A DNA stretch of 64,000 nucleotides from Pollenia angustigena (GCA_930367215.1 OV884060.1:212725253-212789252), one strand, 5' to 3'. Numbered from the stretch's first letter, positions 43,372 to 55,810 are shown. Numbers and translations: made by a program. The notes: generated by a model from the letters alone, not told the origin.

Positions 43372-44821
43372 TTTTTGTATTTAATTAAATTTTTTAATTC
43401 AGATACTTTTATAAAAAAAAAAAACATTTATTCTTCGTAGTATTTATTTTAAATGAAAAGAATTTTAAAATACTTTGTCAGGCTGTTATATATAAAGTGT
43501 TTTTATATGAAGTACGAGTATTATGGTTAATTTGGAATTTCTTTTAGCATAAATATATATTTTCGGTTTCGGTTTTTAGACATTGCACAACACAACACAA
43601 ACGATTCAGTTTTAACCATTAATAACGTTTTATTGCATAAAATTTTCCATATTTTATTAATATTTTCTGTTGTTCTGGGAATAGAAAAAATCCGGGAAAT
43701 TATAAACCCTAGCATGAAAAAAACATTGCCGTAAAGTGCTGGGCAGTTTAAAAACATAATGGCGCTATGCTGAGGCATTTCTACTCTTTTGTTCACAATT
43801 CAAACAAAGTCTAATGAACATAAAACAAATCCGTAACAGCAACAAAAAAAAAAAATGTAATTAAATATTAAAATAAAAAAGCAAAAAAACAAGAATTACA
43901 TATATTAAATAAAAGTAACACATTAAACAATACACAACTACCTGTCTATGAAAAAAAAATGAATACCATATTCCAAAAACTCATTCACATCATAAAACCA
44001 AACAATAAAATATACAAACCCCCATTTTTCACGCTATCTGTGCTGATGTTGTAGTAAAAATGCGAAATTCAGAACGCGACCAAAATGAAAAAAAAGAGAA
44101 AAATAGTTCATTGACTCAGGGGTAACATTCTTAGAAAGTAAAGTTCGTTGGTAATTAATAATTACAACAGCAAAAGTAGATGTACACAAAATTATGTAAA
44201 AGAATAAAGGAAACACACCTTTTTAGTACATACAAATTTTTCAAGATAAGTTATACATACATTTGTATGTACATATGTATATGCTTAAATGTAATGTAAA
44301 CATAAAAAAATGTCCAAAGAATTTTTTATTAAATTGAATGTTAATATTGACTGGCAATTTCAAAAACAAAAAAAAAATTCTTTCGCATTTAATGAAATAG
44401 GCAGTAAGTTATTCTTTGCAAAATATCTACCATTTCACAAAAAACGCAGTTTTTTCACAACAAAACAAATTTTTGAAAAAACTCGAATAATCACGAAAAA
44501 ATAGATATTTTTCCACAAAAGCACAATTTTATAAATACAAGTTTTTTCACAAAAACACGATTAATTTTTTCTCAAACAATTGATTTTTTTACAAAAATTA
44601 TTTTTTTTTTTTTTTTTTTTTTTTCAAAAAATTCTTTTCCATATTTTTCTAAAAAAAATTGTCATACAATTATTAATTAAAAAAAAAACAGATTTTTTTT
44701 TTTCGAAATACATATAAGATTTTTCCCAAAACGGGATTTTTTTATAAAAGCAAGATTTTTCCGAAACAAAAAATTAATTTTTTGCAATAAAAAAATATTG
44801 TTCACCAAAATTGTATCAATT
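43372..44821. other. AT-rich spacer with long T tract
   Basis: 44600-44634 is almost pure T, and 44310-44800 is built of AAAAAC.A/TTTTT runs. A 64-codon frame there is low-complexity. No gene is seen. Confidence 0.45.
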
Positions 44822-44919
44822 TTGTTTGTGCAAATGTATGTAACACTAAAAAACTATTGGTCTTAGACCCCCACTTCCGGCTGGCTGGCAGGCCATGTAC
44901 GATGAAATTTGGTACATAT
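44822..44919 (+). repeat. family F-like fragment
   Basis: TGTAACACTAAAAAACTATTGGTCTTAGACCC followed by GGCTGGCTGGCAGG (quoted in part) matches the first third of family F (5880-6010). It is interrupted by the hAT element at 44920 and not clearly resumed after it. Confidence 0.5.
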
Positions 44920-45283
44920 TAGAGTTGTCAACCGATTAAGAATAATTCGATTAATCGATCAAACAAAACCAAACTCTTGTTCGAATAATTTCAAAACGAC
45001 GGTTTTCGAATAACGAATAAATCGATTAATTAATGTCGATTCATCGAACAATTTTTTTTTTATTAAGAAATAAATTAAGTAAAAGCTTAGAATTTTATTT
45101 ATTCTCATACGTTTTTAGTGATTTTATACAAAATGTAGGAAAGTCAAAAAATATTGTTGCCATATCCCTGGTTGTAATTAATCTCAATCTTTAGTTAGCA
45201 AAAACCGTGTTGAGTGCTCATTGTATTTTAAAAATGTATTTTATATTCTTATTAAACAAATCTAAACAAACAATTGAGTATTT

Positions 45284-45484
45284 GAGTTGCAAAACTCGTT
45301 CGTTACAAAATTAAAAATACGAGATGACAATTGATTCTAACAGATCTTTTGGCGCTTTATGCCCTTCTCCATAATTTTAGCACGGATACAATCAGAATAT
45401 TTCGTCTTATAAGCGCCAAAAGAACTGTTATAATCATTTACCATCTCGTATTTTTAATTTTTCAACAAACGAGTTTTGCAACTC
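45284..45484. mobile_element. 201-bp palindromic MITE
   Basis: GAGTTGCAAAACTCGTTCGT...AAATTAAAAATACGAGATG is repeated inverted at the right end. The inner stem AGATCTTTTGGCGCTTTAT / ATAAGCGCCAAAAGAACT continues, so the whole unit is a hairpin. Confidence 0.7.
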
Positions 45485-45667
45485 ACCTTCTTAATTTTAT
45501 CAGCTGTTTTATTTTTAAATCAAACGGTAAAAAATTTTCAAGAAAAGGAATTTCGGGTGAAAAATTTAGAAATAAACAAAAAGCTTAAAAATAAAGAATT
45601 GAAAGTGGAAAATGTTGTTATTGTATTATATTTTTTTTAAATTATATATGTATATCTTTACCATTAG

Positions 45668-45865
45668 CGTAAGAGTCACAATATTACCATTGAAAACGAT
45701 GTAGTGGAAGATAATCCAACGACATCAAGAAATGCCGCGCTTGGTCAAAAATACATTAAGAGAGACAGCGGCTGTTCTATAGAAGAAATTTTACACAGAA
45801 GTTTGGCTGAAGATGGTAGGTCTGCCAACGCCTTTCGAAAATCCAGAGTAATATCGGATTATTAA
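45668..45865 (+). other. exon-like 65-codon frame in the hAT element
   Basis: After an acceptor-like TTTACCATTAG the frame reads RKSHNITIENDVVEDNPTTS, RNAALGQKYIKRDSG, CSIEEILHRSLAEDG, and ends VISDY, stop. There is no ATG. Composition is clearly less A/T-biased than the flanks. I do not recognise a domain; it may be the last exon of a gene carried by the element. Confidence 0.35.
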
Positions 45866-45893
45866 GGAATTAAGGGTTTTACGATGCTTTTAA

Positions 45894-46528
45894 AGGCGCC
45901 CGTACACGACATGTATTTGTCATCTGACATGTCAAATTTTCAAGTCACATGTAATTGTTCATGTCTGTCAAAATTGCTGTTTTACATAAGGTTTATAATA
46001 TTCGGTCACAAACGAACATGTAATTTGCTTCTGACATTGTCTCTGTTTTTTTTTCGCATTGTTATTGCAAAAACCAAAGTAGTTCTCGATTTCAAAATAG
46101 CTTGCTGCCGCCACGAAAATATTTATTTGCGCCGTAAAATAATTTAGCCATCTTAACATTTTTTTCTTTTATTTTAAAGATACCAATTTAGAATTTTATA
46201 ATGAAACGGTTTTTATGTATATATTTACATAAATTCTATTCAATGGTAAGATGAGCATACATATCTTGGTATTGTAAAATATTAACTTCAGACGGCTAAT
46301 GATTCCGTCAATAGTTGACGCCGCTGCCAGTTTCTTCCCGGCATAGATTTCTGATGTCAGATGGTTTGTCAGAAGAAAATAGAGCACGCTCTAATTGAAA
46401 TTTTGTCAGATGACTTTGCGTCTGACTTTAACAGAAGCAAAGTTAAAAAGGTAACACACGACATGTATGTGTTTTGCAGTGGGAAATTTGACATGTCAGA
46501 TGACAAAAACATGTCGTCTATACGCTCC
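45894..46528. mobile_element. TTAA-flanked (piggyBac-like) MITE
   Basis: TTAA is on both sides (45890-45893, 46529-46532). Left AGGCGCCCGTACACGACATG and the inverse of the right end GGAGCGTATAGACGACATGT share GACGACATGT.TTTGTCATC and CTGACATGTCAAATTT. TTAA duplication is the hallmark of piggyBac transposases. No transposase inside. Confidence 0.7.
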
Positions 46529-46745
46529 TTAAGTAATACAAATCAAAAAAAGAAGAAGTCGTAGCGGATGGAATGGAAGATTTTCCATAGTAATTTTTTT
46601 GTAAAAATAATTTTTTTATTCGTTATTCTCATCGATTAATCGAATAATTTTTTAGATTTAATCGTTTGATCGAACGAACAAAAACAATTATTTGACCTAT
46701 TCGAACAAAGTTAAAAGGCGAATAATTGACAACTCTAGTACATAT

Positions 46746-47299
46746 GTATCATTTGTCATAAGCAGGACAAGTTTTTAATCGCAAATGCCATTTCTTCAAT
46801 TTTTTCGTTAAAAAGTCATTTTTGGTCCAGCTTGCCAAAAAATACTTTTTTTTACAACTTAGAAGGAATTTTTAGATAAACTTAGCGAAAATGAGGCAGA
46901 AGCTAATCGAAATGCTAAATGAGTGTTGCAAAAATCGGACGTAAAAAGTGAATAAGTGTACATAAAAGAAAAAGAAAGTGTACATTACAAACAAAAGGGC
47001 TTTCTATAAATGAAAGCATAGACTCAATTGACGGTGTTAAGGAAAATATTGAAGATGTCAGTTAAAAAGATTTTAAAAGAGTTAAAAAAAAGTTTTAGAT
47101 AGTAATATGTACCGGATTACAAGATTAATTAAAATAAGAAATAGTATATGTGAGTAGTCAAACACAGCTTCGTTTTTTTTAAAGGCCTCCCTAAGCCATT
47201 TTCATTCACGTACAATTTCTGGTTTATTATTCAATACTCCTGCAAAACTCTCTATGTATATGGCTAGGCATTTGAATTTTAAAAAACTGTTTTAATCGA
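46746..47299. other. AT-rich spacer, nothing recognised
   Basis: No gene or terminal repeat is supported; the right part may be the decayed 3' end of the adjacent Jockey-like element. Confidence 0.4.
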
Positions 47300-49090
47300 T
47301 TTTCTCAGAATTTTGTTTCTTTAGCTTAGCGGTGTTTGCAAGTGGACTTCTCATATTTTAATGGAAGTGAGACGGATGAATTTATTGACAACCTTCATCC
47401 ACCTGAACTATTAGCGTTCAAATATGCTCCAGTTATATTTTGCGATGTTGGAAGAGTGTTTTCCATTTATTGAACTGTTTTAAATTTAAATAAGTTTGGT
47501 AAATGGGGTCCCATATAATCGATCCATATTCAAGAATCGGCCTAACAAGTGCCATATATAAGGTTTTTGTAATATACGGATCATCGAACTCTCTTGCCCA
47601 GCGTTTTATATATCCAAGTGTTCCTCTAGCTTTATTTATCATCAACGTAATATGCGAATTAAAGCTAAGTTTAGGGTCAAGTAGTATTCCAAGATCAAGG
47701 AAATTTTCAACTGCATCAACTTGAATACCACCTAGGAAGTAATATACTATAGCTTTACACCATTCATAAAAACAACTTAGATTATCTTGTAGACGTTGGT
47801 CATCTAACACATGGTTGTAAGTTAAAAATATCTTAACATCGTAAGCATACATCAGAACATTTGAAAACTTTATAACTCCAGGTAAATCGTTTGTTAAAAG
47901 CAAGAACAATATAGGTGCAAGGTGGCTGCCTTGGGGTACTCCTGACGGAACATTTATTTTTCTAGAAAACGTTTTATTAAAAAGGACATTTTGGACCCTA
48001 TTCGATAAAAAAGAGTAAATCCACTTTAAGGTAAGATCTGTTAATCCCATTATTTAAAGCTTCTTAACCAAAAGAGCATGATTGACTTTGTCAAAAGCTT
48101 TGCTGAAATCGGTGTAGATAAGATCTGTTTGATTCCTTGCGAAAAAACCACGATTGATAGCAATTGTGAGCTGAAGAAGGTTTGTAGGGGTAGAGCAACC
48201 TTTTTTAAATCCGTGTTGATATGGTGATATTATGTTTGAGATTTGGTAATATAAATTTTCCGTTATAAATTTTTTAAAAAATTTAGGTATGAGTCTAAGT
48301 TTTGCAATACCACGGTAATTTTCAATATCAGATCTAGTGCCAGACTTAAACAAAGGAACAATAAAAGATTCCTTCCAAATTTCCGGAAAATACCCAAATT
48401 TAATTGACGTATTGAACAATATTGTTAAAGGGATAGATAAGGCTTCAGCACACATAATCAAAATATTACTCGGGATCTTATCAGGACCATATTTGTAAGA
48501 GAACTTAAGCTTTTTTAGACCATTTTGAATATTTTGTAGCATTTATTTTTATTATTTTTAGCCCGAGATAATTGCCCATTATTCCAAGGCGGGCCAGATT
48601 CAGATTTCATTCTATATTTTGGAATTCATAAATCCATAAAATCAAAAAGTTTATTGTAAAGCACCTTAAATATCTGATCCATATGTGTATTTTTTTCAGA
48701 AGGAAATGCTAAAATGCTATTCCAGTCTACATTTACGATTAATTAATTTAGTGCATTGTAGTTTAAATGTTTAAATCAGTCATAACCACTCCATAGACTC
48801 GCGAGCAGTCAATAATTGTATTTTTCACACAGACACGGTCGGCAATTCATATGCACACAACAACTTTGTTTGATGCTTGGTTATCACTGGTTTAAATGCA
48901 AAAACTTTTTCGTGTATGGTTGGCAGTATATAATTGTGTTCCAATGGGAGGTTTATGATTAACTCAATAGCAGGATGAAATCAATCTTCAGGAGTAGTTA
49001 CAGGGATTGTGCGTTTAACATTACAGTCATCTTTATCAGTTACCAAAATTAAATCAAGAATTTTCGAAAAATCATTTATATCATCATTTA
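47300..49090 (-). pseudogene. Jockey/CR1-group non-LTR retrotransposon remnant (endonuclease end and RT)
   Basis: On the minus strand, 49085 to ~48560 gives broken endonuclease text (FSKILDLILVTDKDD, VDWNSILAFPSEKN, KSESGPPW). Then 48542-47433 is one RT frame with a single TAA (48054-48056): YGPDKIPSNIL, FKSGTRSDIENYRGI, IYTDFSKAFDKVNHALLVKK (motif A), stop, VPSGVPQGSHLAPILF (motif B), VLMYAYDVKIF (motif C) and RPILEYGSIIWDP. The catalytic YADD has become YAYD, so the RT is inactive. The 5' end stops where a family F fragment begins at about 49092. Confidence 0.88.
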
Positions 49091-49261
49091 AAATAATATT
49101 CGGCACAAAGAACCTTTACATGAATCTTACCCTCATAAGGGTTCCATGATTGCCCATGGATCCCAAATAGGGTATACTCTTGAAAAATTGTCGTAATTTA
49201 CTGTTATTCATTTTGAAATTATTTCAAAAAAATGAATATTTCAAAACAATTTCAATTCAAA

Positions 49262-49990
49262 TTTAGACCCACCTTAAATTTCTGCCTCTCAAAAACTATC
49301 AAGCCGATTTTAATGAAATTTAAAAGGGGGGTTGCTTTAAAACCATGGTAGATAAGGCCATGATGGCATTATTGCTCAATTGAATGGGAGATAAAGCCAT
49401 AATGGCCTTATTGCCCAATCATTGAGAGGTAAGGTCATATCTAAAATTTTGCGAAATGAGAGATATAGCCATTTTTTTCGCAAATGAGAGATAAAGCCAT
49501 ATTTTTTCAGAAAATTGTTATGCATGGTGTAAACATTCTGTAAAAGGGAAAATCCTTAGTTATCATTGAAAAATTTTTTTTATTCTTGTGGCGCACGCAG
49601 GAAAACTTTATTCAGCGAAGCCATATGCCGCGTCCTTCTGGAGGAAAAAACCTCTTAGCACGGCCGCAGGCCGTCACGCAGAAAAACTTAAGTATGCGAA
49701 GCCAGATTTCAATACTTAACTTTAGTGTCTCCAGAACTGAAATGAAAGATAAAGCCATTTTCTAATATTGCTAATGTGAGCTAAGGCCATGATGGCTTTA
49801 TCTCCCATTCAAATGAAAAAAAAAAGAAACCAAAAAGGCTTTATCTCCCTATTGAATGAGATATAAAGCCATCATGGCCTTATCTACCATGGTATTAAAG
49901 CACCCCTCCCCCCATTTAAAATCGGTTTTTAAATACTGTAGTGTAGGGTATCAAAAGGTCGGGATTAACTGGCTTTACATGTTTTTATTT
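49262..49990 (+). repeat. family F copy interrupted by a foldback element
   Basis: Left part TTTAGACCCACCTTAAATTT...CGATTTTAATGAAATTTAAA, right part GGTTTTTAAATACTGTAGTG and GGTATC..AAGGTCGGGATTAAC. The two parts adjoin in other copies (for example 6425-6530); here the foldback 49332-49903 separates them. Confidence 0.6.
49332..49903. mobile_element. second Foldback-like element
   Basis: TTGCTTTAAAACCATGGTAG...ATAAGGCCATGATGGC and its inverse form the ends. Arms contain many copies of GAGATAAAGCCAT and variants. The core has CACGGCCGCAGGCCGT and GCGAAGCCATATGCCGC / TATGCGAAGCCAG, reminiscent of the CGGCTTCGC and GGCCTTCGGCC core of the element at 18572. Target duplication is unclear because the flanks are also palindromic. 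Confidence 0.65.
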
Positions 49991-50010
49991 CAAAAACCTA
50001 GGTTTAAGCA

Positions 50011-50218
50011 AGTAAAAAAGTATAGTCGGTCAAGCTCGACAATATGATACCCTACACTACAGTATTTAAAACCCAATTTTAAATTTCATTAAAATCGGTT
50101 TGATAGTTCTTGAGAGCTAGAAATTTAAGGTGCGGCAAGGACCAATATTTTAAGGTGTTACACACATCAGCACGAATGCATAATACCCTCTCGACTATTG
50201 TGGTGTGGGTATAAAAAC
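50011..50218 (-). repeat. family F copy, minus orientation
   Basis: It starts AAGTAAAAAAGTATAGTCGG and ends CTATTGTGGTGTGGGTATAA. It lies 20 bp from the plus-oriented copy, forming a head-to-head pair. Confidence 0.75.
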
Positions 50219-52455
50219 AAAGTATTTTTTACTTTTGCTGAGATAGATAATTTCGCAAACCGTTTGAACCAGACCTACAGTAAAAAATTATCTCCTAGAT
50301 GCGACAGAGCTAAGTGTAAAACTTTTATATTTCTGCGCCATTTTCTTTAAGAAATATTAGAAGATCTAAGGTATCTCTCGAATTCTTCGTAATCACAGCT
50401 TATGATGGACAGACGATTGTCTTCCTTAGAGAACTGAAGTATTGCCCATATCGGAATCGATTACTTCCCTAATTTTTAAAAAAAGAAATTCTTCAAAAAG
50501 TGTGAATATGCACTATAAACTGTTACAAATGGTGTAAAAATGCTCTTTTGATCAAAATATTTAAAATATGCTGCAAAGGAAAAATATGCAAAAGTATGCA
50601 CTATAATGTAAACACCAACATTCTAAAAAGCTCTTAAACGGATAAATTATTATTTCTGCCTCCATTGGCCGGTCGCACAAGGTTAAACATGCAATTCCAT
50701 ATTTACTGTTTCCCTGTTGATTAAAAACGTTCTTATTTCAATAGTTCAGGAACCAAATTACGGCATATGATATCGATCGAAATTACAAAATAATTCAATA
50801 GGAATTTTGATCGATATTTAATGCTGCAATAAGGCCCCTTTTTCGAAAAACTGGAAAACCGGTTTTTTGAAAAATTTGTGTTTATAAAGAGCTCTCTTTA
50901 GCTTGTATGGTTACCAAAAAGAACTTTTATTAAGACTGCAAAAATTTAGGTTATTTTTAAAACAATATTTGTTATCATGCCTGCAATTTAATCCAAGTCA
51001 TTTGGCTAATGCTTTTCCTCGTTTAGTGATTGTAATTTCTATTTGTAATTCATAAATTAACAAAAAAATAAAAAATATATATAAAAATATGCCACAAAAA
51101 AATCGCCATATTCAGTACAATCAAACTTTATACACGAAAGCGGATGAGATGATGACATACTCGCAAAAAATTATGATTTTATTCTAAAATTTTTAAAAAT
51201 TTATTTATGACAAAATTTTATTGTTGTAGTCATTGTTTTTTTTTTTCATTTATTCATTCATTTAATTCCATTCAATTAGTTTCATCTCAATTGATTTTAC
51301 CTTGAAAATGAATTTGAATGGAGACTATATAAAAAAGTTGGCGCAAAAATGTGAAATAAACTTTAACAACAAACACAAAACAGTAAACAGACTTAAGTTT
51401 TAAGTAAAATAAGCGCAAAAAAAACTTATAGAAATAGAAACAAACGTAAAAGATCATAAAACATATTAAGATAAAAGTAAAAAACTTTTTATTCTTTGTT
51501 TTGTTGTTTTTTTTTAAAGAAACAATTTTTAATGCGAAAATTATTTAAACAAATTTTAACACTATGGCATTATTTTTTGATTATTATACAACAATTTCTA
51601 ATATCTAAGATTTATAAATATATTTGTGCGAAATTATTGTCTATGTGGTTGTTGTTATTATGTTTTTGCAATTTTGCTTTTTCGCAAGAGCGCGACTTAT
51701 GACGTGAAAACATAGAGTGTAATCTCCCTATCGACGGTCTCGATTGCCTGGTTCCGGCAGCGCTCCATAAGGAGAGCGCTAAGTTCTTTTAAAATGGCAT
51801 GCTTAATTAAAATGGAAAATTTTATAAATTATTGCTTTAAAACGTACATGTAAAAAACTATTTTGTTCTGAATAAAAATCGAGATCTGACCAAAAAAAAA
51901 AATAAGAAAGTTATACGCCATGAAGTTAAAAACCCCGACATTATTTCCCATACAAAATTGTTTTTAATCAAAAATGAAAGAAAAAAAAAGTATACTTTAA
52001 ACTGAATTAAAACAATTTTGTGTAAAAAATAAATTCGGCTTTTTCCTCTTAATGGCTAGATTTTTTTTTATCTAAGTTTACGAATTTTATACATCATATA
52101 TGGGCATTGCCATTTTGACGTGTCGTGATATTTGTAACACAAAATGTAAAAAAATTAAATGAAGATGTCAAATTTGTAAAAGGTGTTTTTATATATACAA
52201 AGAAATAAAGTAGCACTGTATTCAGAAAAAAAATTACAGTAATCGACGCTAAGGATTTGCAGATATAAGTAAAAATATGCGCTGGCGTGACGTTAAAAAA
52301 AACGGAAGTGTATTTTGACTTGCATTACAAAACTGAATAAGACTGCGAATTGAGTAAAGATGTTTTGTATAAAACCTTTTTTAGTAAACTTTGGACTAAG
52401 ACAGATTTATTTTTCAGGCTATAATATTTAAAAATCTTTGCTTGTTTTAAGGCAA
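50219..52455. other. long stretch without recognised gene
   Basis: AT-rich apart from a short GC-richer island at 51716-51790 (ATCGACGGTCTCGATTGCC, then AGCGCTCCATAAGGAGAGCGCT given in part as a hairpin AGCGCTC/GAGCGCT). ATATGGGCATTGCCATTTTGACG near 52098 resembles one end of the 52456 MITE. The 68-codon frame at 51496 has no similarity that I recognise. Confidence 0.4.
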
Positions 52456-52697
52456 ATATGGGCATTTTCAGCGAAAAGTCTACTTTTTTTAATGTAACGC
52501 CAGATTACAAATAAGGTTGTATTTTCGGACCATGTTGTTCAATCGTTATCCAATTTGTTACTTAATGAAGAGCTAGTTGCGCTTTACACCAAAATATAAA
52601 AAAGTAAACTATACATATAAAATTGTTTGAGGAACAATTAAAATTACTTCTGGCGTTACGTGACAAAAAGTAGACTTTTCGCTGGAACTGCCCATAT
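52456..52697. mobile_element. 242-bp MITE (ATATGGGCA ends)
   Basis: Left ATATGGGCATTTTCAGCGAA and the inverse of the right end ATATGGGCAGTTCCAGCGAA continue AAGTCTACTTTTT and GTAACGCCAG. The 70-codon minus frame across it is the arms read as protein and is not a gene. The family R repeats begin with a similar ATATGGGCATTTCC. Confidence 0.75.
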
Positions 52698-53009
52698 GTG
52701 ATCGTAATAAAATCATCTTTGAAAAACTGTCCGAAAAAAATAATTTTGTGTATTTTCTCATCTAAATGGAGCAATTTAAAATGATTGGTTTTTTACAAAA
52801 CGTCTTAAATAAATGTTTTAAAATTTTAAGGCCTGTAACTCCAAAAATTTTTATACGATTAACACAACTGTTGTATTGGCTGAAAGAATGTAGATATATT
52901 TTTAGCAGTGCACAGAAAAATATAAAAATTGATTTCATTTAAAAAATTTGTGACATTAATTAAAATATTAATTAAATTTGCACCAGTAGACAAATTAATA
53001 GTATCAATT

Positions 53010-54165
53010 GAGGGGTATAGATGCAAAGACTGCCATGTTTACATTTATAGTTTTCGTAATAAATAGTAAAAACCTCTAGCTCAAAGTATATTCATATTTA
53101 TGTATTGTATATCATGCTATTCAGTAAATAAGAATATGATGAAGATACCCAGTAAAAAAAATTTGGATTTTTTTTAAGCACTGTAGAGAAAAAGCGCATG
53201 ATCGAGCGCTTCAATAAAAGAGCTTTTATAAAGCAGTAAATGATATAGAATAAAATATACAAAAAAGCTGCTATTTTAGTGCTGACAATGAAGAAGGTTG
53301 CAAACCGAAAAAAAATAAAAATATGCGAAAATGATTGGAAAAAGGCATTTAAGCAAAAGTAAAAGCAAAACATTAATGAGTATGATAATATAGTAAGCCC
53401 CTAAAAAGCACTTTAGGAGTGCTTTGTTTGCATGTTAAAAGAAGCGCTTATTGTCAGCAGAAAATAGTCCTCCAAACCGAGAACACCCCATACAAAAATC
53501 AGGCATCCCATCAGCAGGTTTGAAGCGATTTGTGGTATGAATTTATATACAAAACCTGTTCCTTTTGGAGCACATTTTTTACTGGGTATGACGCAAGTTG
53601 CAACCAAACCGATAAAGCGGTTTGCTGGCAATTATAATAATAAAATTGGACATTGCTGTGTTTGCTCTAACCAAATGGACATTGCTGTTTTTTTACATGG
53701 AAAAGTACGTAAAAAAATCAGTAGTTATAAAATTCTTAAACTTAACAAAGGCTTAGTTTTTTCTTGATTGATTTGGAGGAACTTCATAACAACTTAGCTC
53801 TATAATTACGACTAATGACAAAGTTATAAAATTAACAATAAAAAATAATTTGTTAGATTTTTTAATTTCTTTTTAGTTTTGTTTTGCAAAAAAGAAACAG
53901 AATAAAAAAATTGCGTGCATTTTCGCAAATACTTGAGAGAAAAAGAGCTTAACAAACTGTGATCATTGCAAAAACGACAATCTCCAATTGACATTGCCGT
54001 TTTTGCAAAAATTCTTAATTGTTTAAATTACTTTTGTTTGGATAAAAGTGTTTCTGGTAATTTAAAATTCACTAATTGGAAGCATTCATTAAATACAACT
54101 AAAAGGTATTATTAGTTACGTTTGTGAAAAAAGTGGACATTGCAGTATTTGCATATATACCCCTC
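53010..54165. mobile_element. 1.16-kb element with GAGGGGTATA ends and AATT flanks
   Basis: GAGGGGTATAGATGCAAAGA and the inverse of the right end GAGGGGTATATATGCAAATA match; AATT adjoins both (53006-53009, 54166-54169). A second inverted pair ATACCCAGTAAAAAA (53145) / TTTTTTACTGGGTAT (53589) encloses a nested element. TGGACATTGC recurs in the interior (for example near 53648, 53679). No transposase recognised. Confidence 0.6.
53145..53589. mobile_element. nested element with ATACCCAGTAAAAAA ends
   Basis: The 15-bp termini are exact inverted copies. The interior includes AAGCACTGTAG and ACTTTAGGAGTGCTT motifs. The minus frame 53098-53373 is AT-rich Phe/Ile text and not supported as a protein. 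Confidence 0.5.
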
Positions 54166-54969
54166 AATTAAACGTTTTATTCACTTGATTAAACGTTTAA
54201 TTTACTTGATTAAACGGTTAATTCATTAATGCTTTAATTCTTGAAAAATTTTGGAGAAATTTTTCTGTGTGTAAAACTTGTTTTATTCATGAACCGTTGT
54301 TGAAATTTTCAGCAATAAACAACAACACTAAAAAAAACCCAAAAAATTTAGCGTTTTCGCGAATATCGCCAAAACGCGCATTAAGAAAAATAAGTTAATT
54401 TGATATAGTGTTCAGCAATCTCATATTAGCTAAGAAAATGAAATCATAACTTCATCTCATATCTTTAAAAAGTGTAATAAGTTACAACCACTTTAAAAAG
54501 TTTTAAATGTGGGATAATTTGATGTCTTACAAAATTTGTTTTCATTTTCAAAATATTGATGCTGAGAATAAAACGCAATCAATGTTTTGGGGCTATTTAA
54601 AATTGAAATTCACAAAAGAATTGTGATGCTCCACTGTGGTGGCCCTTTGTTCCTTATAGGAACCATAGGACATAATAAATAATAATAACTGTGGTGTCCA
54701 CCTACTGTACATAAACATTTCAGTGGTCTCTTCGGTATTCGGTCATGAGTTCATTGTTTTCAAAAACCTTACATTTACCCCGTTTCGTTAACCAAGTTTT
54801 ATAAGCATCAGCTTAACGCACCCTAAAATCCAAAAGGTCATAAGCGATAAAAAATTTAAAATCGGATTTTTAATTGATTATGATTTAATTAAACAAAATA
54901 ATCAATTTCAGGTGACGATATATTTTTTTCACAAAAATCCAGATCCAAGGCGAATTCATGCAAACAGAG
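54166..54969. other. AT-rich spacer with one dispersed repeat fragment
   Basis: 54815-54925 is the inverted counterpart of 20030-20195 (GCACCCTAAAATCCAAAAGG and GGTGACGATAT). Nothing else is recognised. Confidence 0.45.
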
Positions 54970-55334
54970 CAGTGTTGCCAAAACTTGGTGACCAAAAATG
55001 GCTAAATTTACGGTAAAAAATGGTTAAAAATGGACTAAAAAATGGCTAAAAGCTTTTTTAAATAAAAACACATTAAAATTCAATAACAAAACAGAAATAA
55101 TTCATTTAAAGTTGTTTACGATAAAATTGTGAGCTAAGATCAATTTATTAAATAAGAATAAACCTAAATTAATATTAAAAAATTAATCATCGAAAAATTC
55201 GATGTCGTTATTGTTCATCTCATAGGAATCACTCACTCATTAGTTTCAAATAATCATAAGTTTTAAATAATTTGAAGGTAAATCATAATCACGACAACAT
55301 TTACCCAACCTTTTGAGTCCAGATTACAATAAAA

Positions 55335-55619
55335 AACAAGTAAGAAAGTATATTCGGTTAAACCCGACTTTATGATACCATACACCACATTAGAACCTTT
55401 GTACCAAATTTTATCAAATAATCTCTAAATTGCGACCTGTACTTTGCGCTCAAGGTTTACACGGACAGCCAGCCAGCCGGACAAACATCGTTAATTCTAC
55501 TCATAAAGTGATTCTGTATACGTAAAGGTGGGCTAAGGACCAATATTTTAAGGTGTTACAGACATCAGCACAAACGCATAGTAAGTACCCTCTCCACTAT
55601 TGTGGTGGTGGTATAAATA
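55335..55619 (-). repeat. family F copy nested in the hAT element
   Basis: It starts AACAAGTAAGAAAGTATATT and ends CCACTATTGTGGTGGTGGTA, with the usual GCGACCTGTACTTTGCGC block. It is internally shortened compared with 5830-6545. Confidence 0.75.
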
Positions 55620-55689
55620 TTGTATTGTTATGGTAAAAATATTTACCAAATTGATAAAATCGAATTAACGGTTGTTTAATGTAACCTAT

Positions 55690-55810
55690 TTCTGAAATTA
55701 CTTTTAACGATGTTTATTTGGTTAAACACCCTCTCTACTTCAGCATTAGACCATGGAAGTGAGAGCAACTTTATAGTCAATTCTGAAATTTCTAAAACAA
55801 TTTTGTTATC
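55690..55810 (-). pseudogene. hAT transposase dimerisation-domain remnant
   Basis: Minus-strand text LEISELTIKLLSLPWSNAEV then ERVFNQINIVKSNFRNRLH, stop, is the hAT C-terminal motif (SNAEVERVF). It shows that the 54970-56684 element derives from an autonomous hAT. Upstream coding is too broken to follow. Confidence 0.75.

Larger units (their letters stand above)
44920..46737. mobile_element. 1.8-kb hAT element with perfect 8-bp duplication and nested elements
   Basis: Ends TAGAGTTGTCAA/TTGACAACTCTA are flanked by GTACATAT (44912-44919, 46738-46745), which fits the hAT nTnnnnAn preference. Subterminal TCGATTAATCGA/TTCGAATAA repeats occur at both ends. Inside are a palindromic MITE (45284-45484), a 65-codon exon-like frame (45668-45865) and a TTAA-flanked MITE (45894-46528). 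Confidence 0.85.

Noticed and set aside
51496..51702. Hydrophobic 68-codon frame as a membrane peptide gene
   Set aside because: T-rich DNA yields Phe/Leu/Ile text; no signal-peptide logic, promoter or similarity.
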